This document shows positions 44,411-54,777 of a stretch of 64,000 bases of DNA, piece by piece. This stretch comes from Hyposmocoma kahamanoa. Lineage: Eukaryota; Arthropoda; Insecta; Lepidoptera; Cosmopterigidae. The translations under genes and the position numbers were made by a program. The notes beneath the pieces were generated by a model. The model did no database searches. It worked only from the letters and a program-made list of their open reading frames with translations, and was not told where the DNA came from. Position 1 is the first letter of the stretch; each line of letters begins with the position of its first letter. Location of the stretch: positions 24,698,201 through 24,762,200 of the forward strand of contig NW_020653945.1 of assembly GCF_003589595.1 (NCBI RefSeq), read 5' to 3'.

Positions 44411-44820
44411 CCTATTTTTTCACTATAGTTACAAAAGTTATTAATTAAATACCATATTTTTAATTTTACAAAAAAACATTCCACTTTAACTTATTACGTT
44501 ACACCACATTATGTTTTACAAATTATTTTATTTTAACAATATGAGTTTTTTAGTAATTTAAATTTATTATTAACTAATAATGAAAATTAGAATAAAATAA
44601 AACATATTAGTACTGCAGTCTTAAGCCTGTTTGGGATTTTTCATCAGAGGACATATTGATTCCCAAACTGGTGGAGAAACCATCTTCCCTGTGAAATTAG
44701 GATGTTTTTTTAATTTCAATGGCCTCTCCGAAACGGGTTTGTCAAAATTCATTTAATGTGTTTATCCACGACATGCTCGCAGACTGCAGACTTGTTTACG
44801 CGATGGTGTTTGATATCACC
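44411..44820. other. No recognised feature
   Basis: AT-rich to 44640, then unassigned. The frame 44719-45033 runs into the mariner fragment and is not a gene. Confidence 0.4.
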
Positions 44821-44822
44821 TA

Positions 44823-45380
44823 TACGAGGGTCATGCCAAAAGAACTTAGATACTCTTTAGACTTGCTTGATACTGGCAAGTTATACACCGTCGTAAAGGC
44901 TTATAAGTCGTATTTGCTAATAAATTTGAAAATGGAACAAGTCTTAAATCGAATACTTTTTGTTTATTTTTTTATTTTTTGGAGACAATCTGGCGGAAAT
45001 TTTGTTCGCAACATTGGAGGTCTGTCGACGTGATTTTCGTGTTATAATTTATTATGACTACAAAAAAGGTTTAAATCCGCAAGAATGGTTTGAAATTTTT
45101 GCCACAACTTTTGGTGATATTGCTTATTCACGAGCTACAGTTTTTAATGGTTTGCTGAATTTGAAAGAGGACAGGGAAGCTTTGAAGTTGAGGCCAAGTC
45201 AGATCGGCCACCAACCGCGGTTATTCAAAAAAACGTTCAAGCTGTCGAAAAAGTAATTCGGGAAAACCGACGAACTACATATGTAGAGCTTGAGCGAGAA
45301 CTGGGCATTGGATCAGCAGCATTGCAAACTATTATTCACGGACAACTGTGTCTCCATAAGCGTTGTTCGAGATAGGTTCC
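44823..45380 (+). pseudogene. Mariner-type transposase, N-terminal fragment
   Basis: A mariner-like TIR, TACGAGGGTCATGCCAAAAG (44823, TA before it), is followed by a 5' untranslated part. A frame from about 45027 reads FRVIIYYDYKKGLNPQEWFE, then TTFGDIAYSRATVF, the first helix-turn-helix of mariner transposases. After a frameshift near 45185 it continues NVQAVEKVIRENRRTTYVEL, then ELGIGSAALQTIIH, the second DNA-binding helix-turn-helix, and stops at CLHKRCSR. The DD34D catalytic domain and the 3' TIR are absent, so it cannot transpose itself. Confidence 0.8.
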
Positions 45381-45384
45381 ACAC

Positions 45385-45645
45385 ATCGAGTATACCGGGT
45401 GGAAATTTGTAATGCCACGTGGAGGGAAAGTACTCTAAATACTGGAGATAGAAATTTTTACTTAAAGGAAACATTCCTTTATTTTTTAAAAGAAATAAAA
45501 CTGCATTCATAGATTTTCGAAAATTTCTAGCAACACGCGGGAATCGAACCCGCTTTAATCTGAAAAAAATGCACCCTACACTTTTATTGCATCGATCGAT
45601 AGGGTTAATTATAAGAATAAATACAGTCTCTCACAAAATTGGTTA
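45385..45645 (-). repeat. Possible retroposon with tRNA-like T-arm
   Basis: GCGGGTTCGATTCCCGCGTG on the minus strand (about 45531-45555) is a good T-arm/box B. I find no matching box A or cloverleaf, so this is not called a tRNA gene. It abuts the broken end of the mariner fragment. Confidence 0.4.
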
Positions 45646-45817
45646 ATTAAATTAAAAAAAAAAACCATGAAATCCTACCATATTTTAATAAAACGAAAAA
45701 AATTGTAATCTAACTAATTAGTTGCTCGAAATGAGCTCCATTTTCTTGGATAGAAATATTTAATCTTTTAACGAATTCATTGAAAACCTAAGAACTCGAT
45801 TGTTGTATATAGTTTAT

Positions 45818-46036
45818 CTGCCTCAGTGGCCAAACGGTTACCATGCTGGTCTGCCACGTAGAGGTCTCGGGTTCGATTCCCGGGCCGGGAGAAGTAATTG
45901 TATGGCCTATATTTATTTCTCGTGAGTTTGGGTGTAATTTGTAGTTGTGTGTATGTGCGTTGTCATGGCACCCGCGATACAGGGTTTCCCTAGTGTGGGG
46001 CTATGAGTATGTGCGCGTTATTATAATAACAATATT
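45818..46036 (+). repeat. SINE-B, full copy
   Basis: TGCCTCAGTGGCCAAACGG, GGTTCGATTCCCGGGCCGGG, GTGAGTTTGGGTGTAATTTG and CACCCGCGATACAGGGTTTC, ending in an ATTATAATAACAAT tail. Confidence 0.85.
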
Positions 46037-46037
46037 T

Positions 46038-46318
46038 TTATAGCAGTAAGCTCCTTGTGACTGAATTCGTCCAGGGAAATACTGACAACTTACGTATTTC
46101 GCCACCAGCTCTTTCAAGTTCTGTTTCGGAGGGTAAGAGTGCTGATGAAATTACAGGCACACGGTACTTTTCAACCTACATCTCAGGATGACCGGCGCAG
46201 AGGCAATGCCCTTCAGATCTTTGCGATTTAGAGTTCTGAGTAGCACTGCAACTGTTATAGATAGGCGTGTCACGTAATGTCAGGCATACGCTTGTTCGTT
46301 CCATTGCTTAGGCTATTA
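46038..46318 (+). repeat. RepG copy, near full length
   Basis: From AAGCTCCTTGTGACTGAATT through ATTACAGGCACACGGTACTT and CAGATCTTTGCGATTTAGAG to CCATTGCTTAGGCTATTA. A GC-rich element begins exactly at its end. Confidence 0.8.
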
Positions 46319-46770
46319 CCACACTACACCGCACCCCGCGACCGCCTCCGTGCCGAGGGGCGCGGGGAACCGCCGTCTATTCCAGTAATTATCATTCGGA
46401 TTTTCCCTGACAAATAATCAAAGGATTCAGTTGACATACGTGTGCAGTTGAAAATGAATCTTCATATTTTCTTTTATCTTTGTAACGAAGTTGAATGTTA
46501 TCTTCGGTGTCTTTTTATTTGAGTAAACAAAAACCAAATTGACAGTATAACTGCAGCGTCCTAAATGAGTTCTGTATTATTAACCATTCTTGTCAAAGAA
46601 GGATCTCAGTTGCGTGTACAATCACTACGGCGATCAACTACGAAGCGACTATTTTAAGTAGCGCGGGGCCGCTAGACCGCTGCCCCCGCGCGTTGACGCA
46701 GATCTGCGTCTCCGCCATCGCGCGCGTGATTCCGCGTCTCGCGCACCGTCACGGGGCGCGGTGCAGTGTG
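46319..46770. mobile_element. GC-ended TIR element, PIF/Harbinger-like?
   Basis: The left end, CACACTACACCGCACCCCG, and the inverse of the right end, CACACTGCACCGCGCCCCG, match closely. GC-rich arms (46319-46380 and 46665-46770) enclose an AT-rich centre. TTA lies on both sides (46316-46318 and 46771-46773), allowing for one extra C at the left. A 3-bp TTA/TAA duplication suggests PIF/Harbinger. No coding frame. Confidence 0.65.
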
Positions 46771-46773
46771 TTA

Positions 46774-47257
46774 ATTGCCTTAGTATCATACAAAATAAAA
46801 TGAACAGCTGAAATCAAGATAAAGGTAGGTAGGTCCGCCATGTAGACTCATTCTGTGTTGGGTCTTCACATATTTTCCAAGGGTTGGAACGGTCATCGTA
46901 GGGGTTTCATCGCCATGTTTTCCTTCACTGTTAGCAAGAGTAATTGCTACCTAACAAATGTAAGTGTTAATGTGTGGACAAGGGTCGCAATTAAACCGCT
47001 TGTTGTCTGGCAGGTAGTTGTATTCCAGAGGAAAAAGAGCAATTACATGGTATGCACATTTAACAGCAAAAATGAGGCGCCCTTTTAACAGCCCTGTTAC
47101 GAATAAACAACAAAATTACACTATCTGATATACGTGGCATGAACCACTTATTTTGTTTTTTTATCTTCATGTGAATAATAGTACACACATGAATTACAAT
47201 TCAAGAAATATACAAAGAGAGTGAATTGAATTATACGTAGTTAAAACAATGACAGTA
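46774..47257. other. No recognised feature
   Basis: The frame 46855-47088 shows no known domain. Confidence 0.35.
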
Positions 47258-47515
47258 GAAAAAACCGTCCTCAAACGTTTGTGGAATTACATCATTTGCC
47301 AAGTTTTATTGAAATCGGTTACAGGAAAGTGAGCGAAACCGGTTTCATCCCCTAGTTTGCCACCCTTAAAAAGGTGGAATATTTTTATTAAATTGAAATG
47401 GGACCAAAACTGAAGTACTCTCTTTCCAACAAAAAAAGAATCATCGAAATCGGTTCACAAATTATGGAATAATCGCGTAATATCCAAAAAAATGCAGTCG
47501 AATTGTTCGCAACTA
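47258..47515 (-). repeat. RepT copy, shortened
   Basis: AAAACCGTCCTCAAACG, GCCAAGTTTTATTGAAATCG, GAAATGGGACC and GCAGTCGAATTG; the final ACCGACTTC end is missing. Confidence 0.75.
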
Positions 47516-47547
47516 CAGTGAGTTTGTGTAGGGTGTATTTGTGTGAG

Positions 47548-48008
47548 GTCATCATCAACCCATTTATACGTCCTACTGCTGGGCACGGGTTTCCTCTCAG
47601 GCGAGGGTTAAGGCCATAGTTCGCCACGCTGACCCAATGCACGTTGGGGGATATCACACGTTTTTCCAGGATTGTGAACCTCGTCGTGGTGAATGTTCAC
47701 CGATCCCACGGCGCCGACTGAACCGGCAAGAGGGAAACCCGGGGGGGTTTTAGTGGGGTAGGCCCTCCAGTCTGGAGGAAGAGTCCCCACATAACCCCTG
47801 AGTCTCCCTGGGCTCAGGGGTATCTATAAAGATTTTCCCCATTAAAAAAAAAAGGATTGTGAACCTTCCTCGTCATACAGCTTTCATCATCATGTTTTCC
47901 TTCACCGAAAAGCTCATGGTAAATTTCACCCATAAATTCCGAGAAACTCAACTCAGTCCGGATTCGAACTCACAACCTGTGCTTCTGATCAAACCATTAC
48001 ACTACCAT
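47548..48008 (-). repeat. SINE-C split by a poly-A element
   Basis: The inverse SINE-C (CATCATCAACCCATTTATAC, TGCTGGGCACGGGTTTCCTC, GTTTTCCTTCACCGAAAAGC) runs 47548-47681 and 47867-48008. The break is the insertion at 47682-47852. The head end carries TCCGGATTCGAACTCACAAC, a box B. Confidence 0.85.
47682..47852 (+). mobile_element. Short retroposon with poly-A tail and 14-bp target duplication
   Basis: 171 bp starting CGTCGTGGTGAATGTTCACC and ending GATTTTCCCCATTAAAAAAA. AGGATTGTGAACCT occurs at 47668-47681 and 47853-47866, with no mismatch. It is probably the 3' end of a LINE. No coding frame survives. Confidence 0.85.
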
Positions 48009-48473
48009 GGCTTCATCTTCATGCAATGAGATGTACGTACTTTAGATTTGATACTAAAAAGATTACTACAGTTAGATCCAGTAAACGCTACACTAATGTC
48101 AATGTGATATGGCAACAGAGTTTACTGTTAGTAGTACAGACATTACTCGCCAGATGGCCCTACTGACAGTAAGTATCTTAGAAATCAAAGTCATAGGTAT
48201 ATACATGCCACTACAGGAATTTGAACCGACGATATTTCAATTGAAAACCTGTATCAGTACCTACTAGAAATAAAATAACATTCTCAAATACACATAAGAA
48301 GGTGCCGTTCCGTTACTTGAATAAACATTGAAATTGAAATGCTCTTTTCATTTTTATTTACATAGATCAAAGAGAGATGAAGTGAAGTAATCTGAAGCAT
48401 AAGTCAGGCACGTACTGAAAGAGATAACAGAAGCACAGATTAGCGCTTTCTTTTCGTAGATGACGTATACCAT
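48009..48473. other. No recognised feature
   Basis: Unassigned AT-rich DNA. Confidence 0.4.
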
Positions 48474-48649
48474 GTGAAGGTGGAATGTGCACGGGTCGAA
48501 GCAGAAAAGAGCCCTTTCCTTACTCTTGAACGAGACAATAACGGGCTTTACATTGACGCTATCGCGCGTGATACGAAATCGAGTGCGCGTGTAAAGGCGT
48601 TGTCAGGAAAAGGGATAAACGACGCACTTGCGCCCATCAGTTGCGTGCG

Positions 48650-49200
48650 CAATCGCGCACTTCAACACCCGCCAGTTTCACGAGGTCTACGCGGGCGCGT
48701 GCGGGTCTTGGCGTCTTCCCTTCCACAGTGCCGCCAAAGCGGCTACGAGCGGGTAGAACCACAAGTCGAAATCGCAAACAGGCGCTAAACGCTAGACCAA
48801 GCACTGTGAACGGGTAGATCAACCTAGTATCTATCGGCGCCAGCGCGCGCGGCCACTGTGAATGCAACGAACGTATACGTACATTTGATTTACATGCACC
48901 CGCGCCCGCACCCGTGCTCGCCGCCACTCTGAATAAGGTTTTAGTGCCGAAGCGGCTACGAGCAGGTGGGTCCACACGTCCAAATTGCAAACAGACGCTA
49001 GATGCTAGACCAAGCACTGCGAACGGGTGAACCGAGCTGGTATCTATCGGCGCGCACCCGCTTGAGACAGACCTCTGTGCGCGTAGCCACTGTAAACGCA
49101 ATGAGCGTCTACGTACATTTGATTTACACGCACCCGCGCCCGCACCGACTCCCGTTCTCGCACCCGCACCCGCGCCCGCCGCCACTCTGAATACGGACGC
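48650..49200. repeat. GC-rich tandem repeat block
   Basis: Two ~235-bp units carry the same landmarks in the same order: GCGGCTACGAGC (48739, 48953), GCTAGACCAAGCACTG (48791, 49005), GGTATCTATCGGCG or AGTATCTATCGGCG, CGTACATTTGATTTACA (48878, 49114) and CACCCGCGCCCGCAC followed by CCGCCACTCTGAATA. A partial unit lies upstream from about 48650. The many CpGs are unusual against the AT-rich surroundings. The ALA/GLY/ARG-rich frames on both strands come from this composition. Confidence 0.8.
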
Positions 49201-49810
49201 TCTTTCCGTTGTAATAAAAAACGAACACGACCAATCGCGCGCAAAAGAACGTCAGTTTCAAACAGGTAATCGCACACGATTGCACGTGTAGGCTTCCCCG
49301 CGCGCAATCTTGTACGCTCCTGATCACGCGTGATAGAGTGACTGTGTAAAGGTGTCTACTGTCGGTGTCTTTAACAGTATCCTTTCCTCACCCACATCGG
49401 ACGAGGCTAAGGCGCTACATAAATTTGTAGCTAAATGTATTACTAGACGATAGCAACGTAACGCAAAACGATAGGGACATATTCATTGTATAATAAAAAC
49501 CTTTTAACATTTAAAATAAAGAGAATAAAAAAGCTTTATTTTCATTATCGTCATCGTCAACCATTATACATCGCATTAATGTCCTAAAGTATCGGGAGAA
49601 CATAAAATTAACTTCGACAAAATGTGCCAATGTCGTATAACGTACATTGTTTTTAATTAATGTCGTAAAATTGAACTCGTTATAAAATTTAATCAATGTA
49701 TAATTATAATTATGTACTGACTTGTTTGAATCAAATAAATTAATTCGAATTACATTAGGTTTTGATTTGGGCTACAATCCCCAAACGTGTGATTAAAATT
49801 TTAAATATTT
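49201..49810. other. No recognised feature
   Basis: GC-rich sequence fades by about 49330 into AT-rich DNA. No gene. Confidence 0.4.
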
Positions 49811-49811
49811 T

Positions 49812-50440
49812 AAATACTAATACAAAGATTGAACACAGAAAAATTGAATTGGAATGAAATTTTTAGCCGTGTTCGATATTTGTATTAATAATTATAGCAA
49901 ACTATTGGAGTTATTTCACAAAAAAAAATAATATGAAAAATACTTTTGCCAACAATATGGCTAAATTCTTAAACCTTAATGGAGGTTGGCAATGTGAACG
50001 TTTGAAGAGGCACAAAAAACAGAATTACTTAAAATAAATAATACGACAACCTAGATTATGCCTTTATTTTATAACTAAAAAAATGATTACAATTTATATT
50101 TTAAGCTTTAATTGCCCGATATTGCGCTGGAAGTGCAAAGAAGGAATATCGTCCAAAAACGAAGTCCCGAGGTTTTTTTTTTTATTTTTTTTTTTAGAAC
50201 AATGGAGAAATAATTAAATTTGTATTGAATTCAATTTTTTTTTGTGAAATTACTCTCGTTTGTTAGAATTATTAATACAAAGATGAAGAAAGAACCTTAG
50301 AAAAAATGTCTTCGATTTTTGCGACTTGCTAGAAGATTCGATACGAACCGACATCTTCTAGCAAGTCGTGGCAGACGCTATACCAACTAAGCCACGAAAC
50401 GAACCAGCGGACCTCACGAATTTTTCTATGTGCTTTAGTA
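49812..50440. repeat. SINE-A tails and a minus-strand SINE-A
   Basis: Two SINE-A tail pieces point at each other (49812-49845 minus, 49857-49932 plus). After an unassigned stretch, a minus-strand SINE-A (about 50228-50440) follows with box A (CCAACTAAGCCACG inverse) and a shortened box B. The arrangement resembles 795-1186. Confidence 0.7.
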
Positions 50441-50461
50441 TAATAGAAATAATAAGAAATG

Positions 50462-50690
50462 ATCTCAGTACAGAGTACAGTAAAAACCGACTTCAAAAGT
50501 CATTCATCCCTTAGTTTGCCAACCTTACAGGTGAAATATTTTCTTCAAATTTAAATGGGACTTCTTCTGAGGTACTCTCTGTCCAACAAAAAAAAGAATC
50601 ATCTCACAAGTAGAGTTATCGCGTAACATAGATACAAAAAAAAACAGTTGAATTGAGAACCTCCTCCTTTTTTGAAGTCGGTTAAAAAAC
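50462..50690 (-). repeat. RepT copy, shortened
   Basis: CTCAGTACAGAGTACAGTAA, ACCGACTTCAAAAGTCATTC to CCTCCTTTTTTGAAGTCGGT. It is deleted in the middle relative to full copies. Confidence 0.8.
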
Positions 50691-51310
50691 AAGTAAAAAT
50701 GTATATAGTAGGTATATCAGTGACAAAATAAAACTGTACTCAATATTCAAAATTACGGACGCTAAATTAATTATCAGAATAGAAAAAAAACAAAAAGGAT
50801 ACGTTATTCTCCTTACAACAACGCAAGAAGTGATCACTTGAAAGCATATTAAAAACACTTAAAGATATAACAATTAGTACATATTTCGTTGTAATACCCA
50901 CACATCGTATAAACAGGATTATTTTGTGACACATTATTTTCAAATTTAGCCCACGGTAAAAGGTTATAGGCTCAAAGGATGAAAACGCTAATTGAGTGAG
51001 AAAATGTTCAAAACACGTTATGCTCTCTTTAAAATGTCCATAATACGTTATTCGAGTTAGAGTCCATGCACACGACGTTTTTTGCACACGCCGACGACGC
51101 GCGTTTACGGCGGCGGCGTCGTAAACGTTTCGCTACAGTCGTGCATTTTGATAAAAGATTGTTTTAATTTTGGTTTTGTTTGTTAATTTCAGTTAATTTT
51201 TAAATGGCGCTACTACATGAAATTCTAAGGTTAACTCCAGTGGAGTATAACTTATAAGCTTCTTGCTTGCAACGCGATGTTTTCGCGCTTTTGAATCGAT
51301 TCAAAAATTC
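50691..51310. other. No gene; short GC-rich hairpin-prone patch
   Basis: 51060-51150 (GCACACGACG, CGGCGGCGGCGTCGTAAACG, GTCGTGCA) looks like a diverged inverted-repeat element. The rest is unassigned. A MITE-4 right arm (CGAAAAATAGTTTCATTTCC) lies at 51316-51335, followed by TA. Confidence 0.45.
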
Positions 51311-51407
51311 GCAGCGAAAAATAGTTTCATTTCCTATTATTTATCCTTTATAAATTAGCAATAAATTTGTTAAACTCATTTAATTTATCATACGATATGA
51401 TTATTTT

Positions 51408-51690
51408 TAACCGACTTTAGAAAAAGGGGGGTTCTCAATTCGACTGTATTATTTTTTTGTAAAACGATTCCGATGATTCTTTTTGGTTGGAACGGAGAGA
51501 GAACCTTAGTAGTGGTTCCATTGTAATTTGACGAAAAAGTCCACCTCTAAGGGTGGCAAAGTAGGGAATGAATCTGGTTTATTGGCTTCACCCACTTTCC
51601 GTTAACGGATTTCAATAAAACTAACTTTAAAAAACTTTAACTAAAATAGATGTAACTTCCAAACTTTTGAGGTTAGTTTTTTAATAACAA
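51408..51690 (+). repeat. RepT copy
   Basis: AACCGACTTTAGAAAAAGGG, TTCTCAATTCGACTGTATTA, CCTCTAAGGGTGGCAAAGTA and ACTTTTGAGGTTAGTTTTTT. Confidence 0.75.
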
Positions 51691-52034
51691 ATTTATAACA
51701 CTAGTACTACCACTCTACAAACTCGGCAAGTGTTTGCAATGGTCCTGTTGGCAAGTTACATAATAACCACAATGCGTAGTGAACAAATGTCATGACAGTT
51801 ATGACGTGAATTTTGTATTGTGGTGGTTTAGTGACTAACCACAACAAGTACTGTCTATTTTAATAAATGACATAGCGTGTTAAACCATATTCCTTACAGA
51901 AAACTGTAAATTATATTTTTGATGAAAAAATGGTTGAATAACGTACTTCATGTGATATGTTTTTTGTAAAGAAAAACAAAGACAATCAAAAGAAATCAAA
52001 GTGAAAATAGCTTTATTGTAAAATCCAACTATTG

Positions 52035-53690
52035 CTACTTTTGATGGAACAGAGCAAAACATTTGTCGTGTAATCCAACGCCACATTTTTTTTACACGAT
52101 TTTGTAGTTTTATTTTTCCACACAGCACAACGTCTTCTGTTTTGTTTTATCAGAATCATGTGATCAGCTGAACTAGTACGGACAGAAGAAGGAATCTGCT
52201 TTGGTGTTGAAGAACCTGGCTTCACTCTAGGCATTCCATATATCATTGGAAGTGTCCTACTTATAGATCGTCTAAATTCCAAAATGTCTACAGAGGTACC
52301 ATAAGACTTAGCCATAAGGATGGCATTATTGATAGCTATATCCACCAGCCATAATAGAATCGGCATGTACCACTTTTTTCCACGAATGGCAATTCGATAG
52401 GCACCAATACTCGCATCCAAACGGTCTACTCCTCCCATGTACCTATTGTATTTATCAATAACCGCTCACGCGATACATGCAGCCGTAGACGCATACCACA
52501 CCTAGAGGTGCCGATGATGATTTTATACCGATTTATCGGATATCGAAGTTATAACAGGTAAAAGAACTAATACTAATTGCTATTTCGGTAATTACTCTAG
52601 CAAACCATAAAGTTTTTAATGCCTGTCATTTAAAAAAATAAACAACTTCAAAAATACGTCAGGACAATCGTGTGTGTTATTGTTTGGGCTGGTGATTTCG
52701 GTGTTTATTTATTGAAAACATACCGTAAGTAGCGTTTTTTAAGTTTACCCTGAATATAAATGTTTATAAACTATACTTTAAGGAGTAATTTCATGGTAAA
52801 CGGTAGAACCACTCAAACGGAATATTATCATATTTACCCAAGTACACCAAAAATTTCATTAGTGCTTTTTAAGTGCAGGATTTGCGGTGTATTACTGCAT
52901 TTTATTTGAGTTGTTTTTGTTGTAGTACGGAGGGTATTTATTTAGCAATGCAGAATAATAATTTCTATTTATAAAAACTTGTATTTAAACTGAATCCTTT
53001 TCTAACTTGCGAAACCAAACAGCCATTTTGCGGTAGGATGAGCGCATCGCGTGAGCGGATAAGATCGGTACTGAAATGCGACGTTTATCAGCAGCTGAAT
53101 ACCGAGACACAGAGCGTACTTGTTCAACGCCATATTTACTGGACAACAAACTTAGAACGCGGTTATCATTCCAACAGACAGCTATAATATTTGACTGTTC
53201 ATCTGCGCAGAAGTCGTAAAATCCTCTTTCTTTTTTCTTCATAACTTTTTCATCCATCAACGGGCATTTTTCTGTTCTGTTATTTCTAACATTTCCAGTA
53301 ACATTTATTCGCTTTTTTTTGTAAATTTTCTAATAGCTGGTGGCTGCGTCTCTTGATGGCTCTTAGGAATAAATGTCTTTCTTTCTCATTTACGACTTAT
53401 TTTTACAGGTTTTCTTTTCAATGTGACTTTTCTTTTCTTAGAGGATCTTGAAGTACTTGGCCGAGAAATCCCATGTTCACTCTCTTCCTCTTCACTTTCC
53501 TGAAAATATTGCCGTTCAATGATGACTAACTCTGCGGGCGCCTGAAGTTGAGCTCGATTCAGCCGATCTGGGTCATTACAGTCTTCGGCGCCTGAGTCAC
53601 AATCGGAATTTTGACCATAATTTGGTGGGTCAACAAAAATATCCAGATGACCTACGTTATCAATAGATCAGACATGTGCCCAGAGGGTCA
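52035..53690 (-). pseudogene. piggyBac-type transposase relic, internally deleted
   Basis: An acidic N-terminal part (53690-53410: DCDSGAEDCNDPDRL, YFQESEEEESE, then basic SSKKRKVTLKRK) is followed by a stop. Near 53315 the C-terminal part starts (INVTGNVRNNRTEKCPLM, then KKKERGFYDF and NIIAVCWNDNRVLS). It breaks at the MITE-3 (52462-53058) and resumes as DKYNRYMGGVDRLDASIGAY (from 52457), IRGKKWYMPILLWLVD. A frameshift in an A-run precedes the cysteine-rich end, KCGVGLHDKCFALFHQK (stop at 52035). MGGVDRLD and the Cys/His tail are hallmarks of the piggyBac family. Most of the catalytic core between the two parts (several hundred residues in intact relatives) is missing. No function is expected. 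Confidence 0.85.
52462..53058. mobile_element. MITE-3, 597-bp copy inside the piggyBac relic
   Basis: The ends CCGCTCACGCGATAC and GCATCGCGTGAGCGG are flanked by ATAA (52458-52461 and 53059-53062). It contains the uninterrupted GATGATTTTATACCG target used by MITE-2 in the 26-kb copy. Confidence 0.9.
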
Positions 53691-54185
53691 TTAACGACCC
53701 ATTTTAGTAATTCATAAAATGAAGTAAAAAAAAATTGTGATATTTAGGATTCAAACAATTTAAATACATAATGCAATTAAGAATTAATGTAAATCTGCCA
53801 AAATATTAGACCTTAGCATAAACAAATAATAAATACTTACATTTGTTGCTGTGGAACCGGCAAAAGATAAAAACTAACGTATGTACGTATGTGTGATATC
53901 AAATATTGCAAACTACCTTCATTTTTCTACAAACAACGATTTGGTGATCCGAGAATAAGTGGGTCATTAACAACCCCTTGGGCATATATGGGTTAAAAAT
54001 CATATAAAAAGAATAGCGCTGTCTAGCACATGGATATTTTAAAAAAAAACATAACGCGTTGTGGACGTTTCTATAAAGAAAAACACTTGTCACAACCAAT
54101 ATCTATTTATTGACACCTCTAATCTCTGAATCTAATCCATGAAACGTACCTTATAAATTATATATATGTATTATAGTCAACTAAT
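53691..54185. other. Flank of the piggyBac relic
   Basis: GGGTCATTAACGACCC (about 53685-53700) and GGGTCATTAACAACCCC (53961) are short inverted GGGTC/GACCC motifs near the presumed 5' terminus. They could be subterminal repeats. Otherwise AT-rich. Confidence 0.4.
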
Positions 54186-54197
54186 TCATAACTCATA

Positions 54198-54391
54198 GCA
54201 AATGAAACTATTTTCCCAGACTTATATCGCGTATATTTGTTTTTTCAAGCAAACCAAATTTTCGCGCCCTTTACAGGTCCCGTGGTTGACTGATTCAATC
54301 GTGACTATGGGACCTGTAAAGGCCCCGAAACGTTGGTTTGTCTGAAAAACAAATATACGCGATTTAAATCCGGAAAAATAGTTTCATTTCC
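54198..54391. mobile_element. MITE-4, two-armed 194-bp copy
   Basis: GCAAATGAAACTATTTTCCC and the inverse GGAAAAATAGTTTCATTTCC, with TA outside (54196-54197 and 54392-54393). The centre holds TTTACAGGTCCCGTGG and GGGACCTGTAAAGG in inverse order. Confidence 0.85.
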
Positions 54392-54393
54392 TA

Positions 54394-54777
54394 TGTGTAA
54401 CAATCGCGGTAACCCAAGAACTCGATATAATTCATAATTCATTTATTAATTGTTATATGTGGGTTAACAAAGATGTTACATAAATGTATTATGTCATATG
54501 AACCCTGTAAGGGCACTACAGTGACTGTTTCCTATACTATGCCATGTTATTAATTACTACAATTATTAAATATGTTAAAAGCAAAATAAAAATGTAGATC
54601 ACTATAGTTACAGAGAAGTCAAGTAATTTAATCTTATAACTTCCTGGTAAAAATTGGATAAAATATTTTTTTTTCTACTTCCGTGAATAATGTGTTTGAA
54701 AAAAGGCAAAGAAAAACAAAAAATAAACAATCTTAATACATATTCCTAAATTATGTTGTAGCGATTCCACTATTTTT
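54394..54777. other. No recognised feature
   Basis: AT-rich, unassigned. Confidence 0.4.

Larger units (their letters stand above)
51880..53996 (-). mobile_element. piggyBac-type element, dead
   Basis: A candidate TTAA with ACCATATTCC (51880) and an inverse ATATATGGGTTAA (ending 53996) could be the two termini: the right end reads TTAACCCATATATGCCC outward-in. Between them lies a broken transposase (52035-53690) interrupted by a MITE-3. The ends are inferred from TTAA and weak TIR similarity; the transposase identity is firmer. Confidence 0.6.

Noticed and set aside
46855..47088. 77-codon frame after the GC-rich element
   Set aside because: No domain, no repeat partner, no initiation evidence beyond chance.
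48474..49327. Alanine/glycine/arginine-rich frames up to 182 codons on both strands
   Set aside because: They are a by-product of the CpG-rich tandem block, which suppresses stop codons in all frames.
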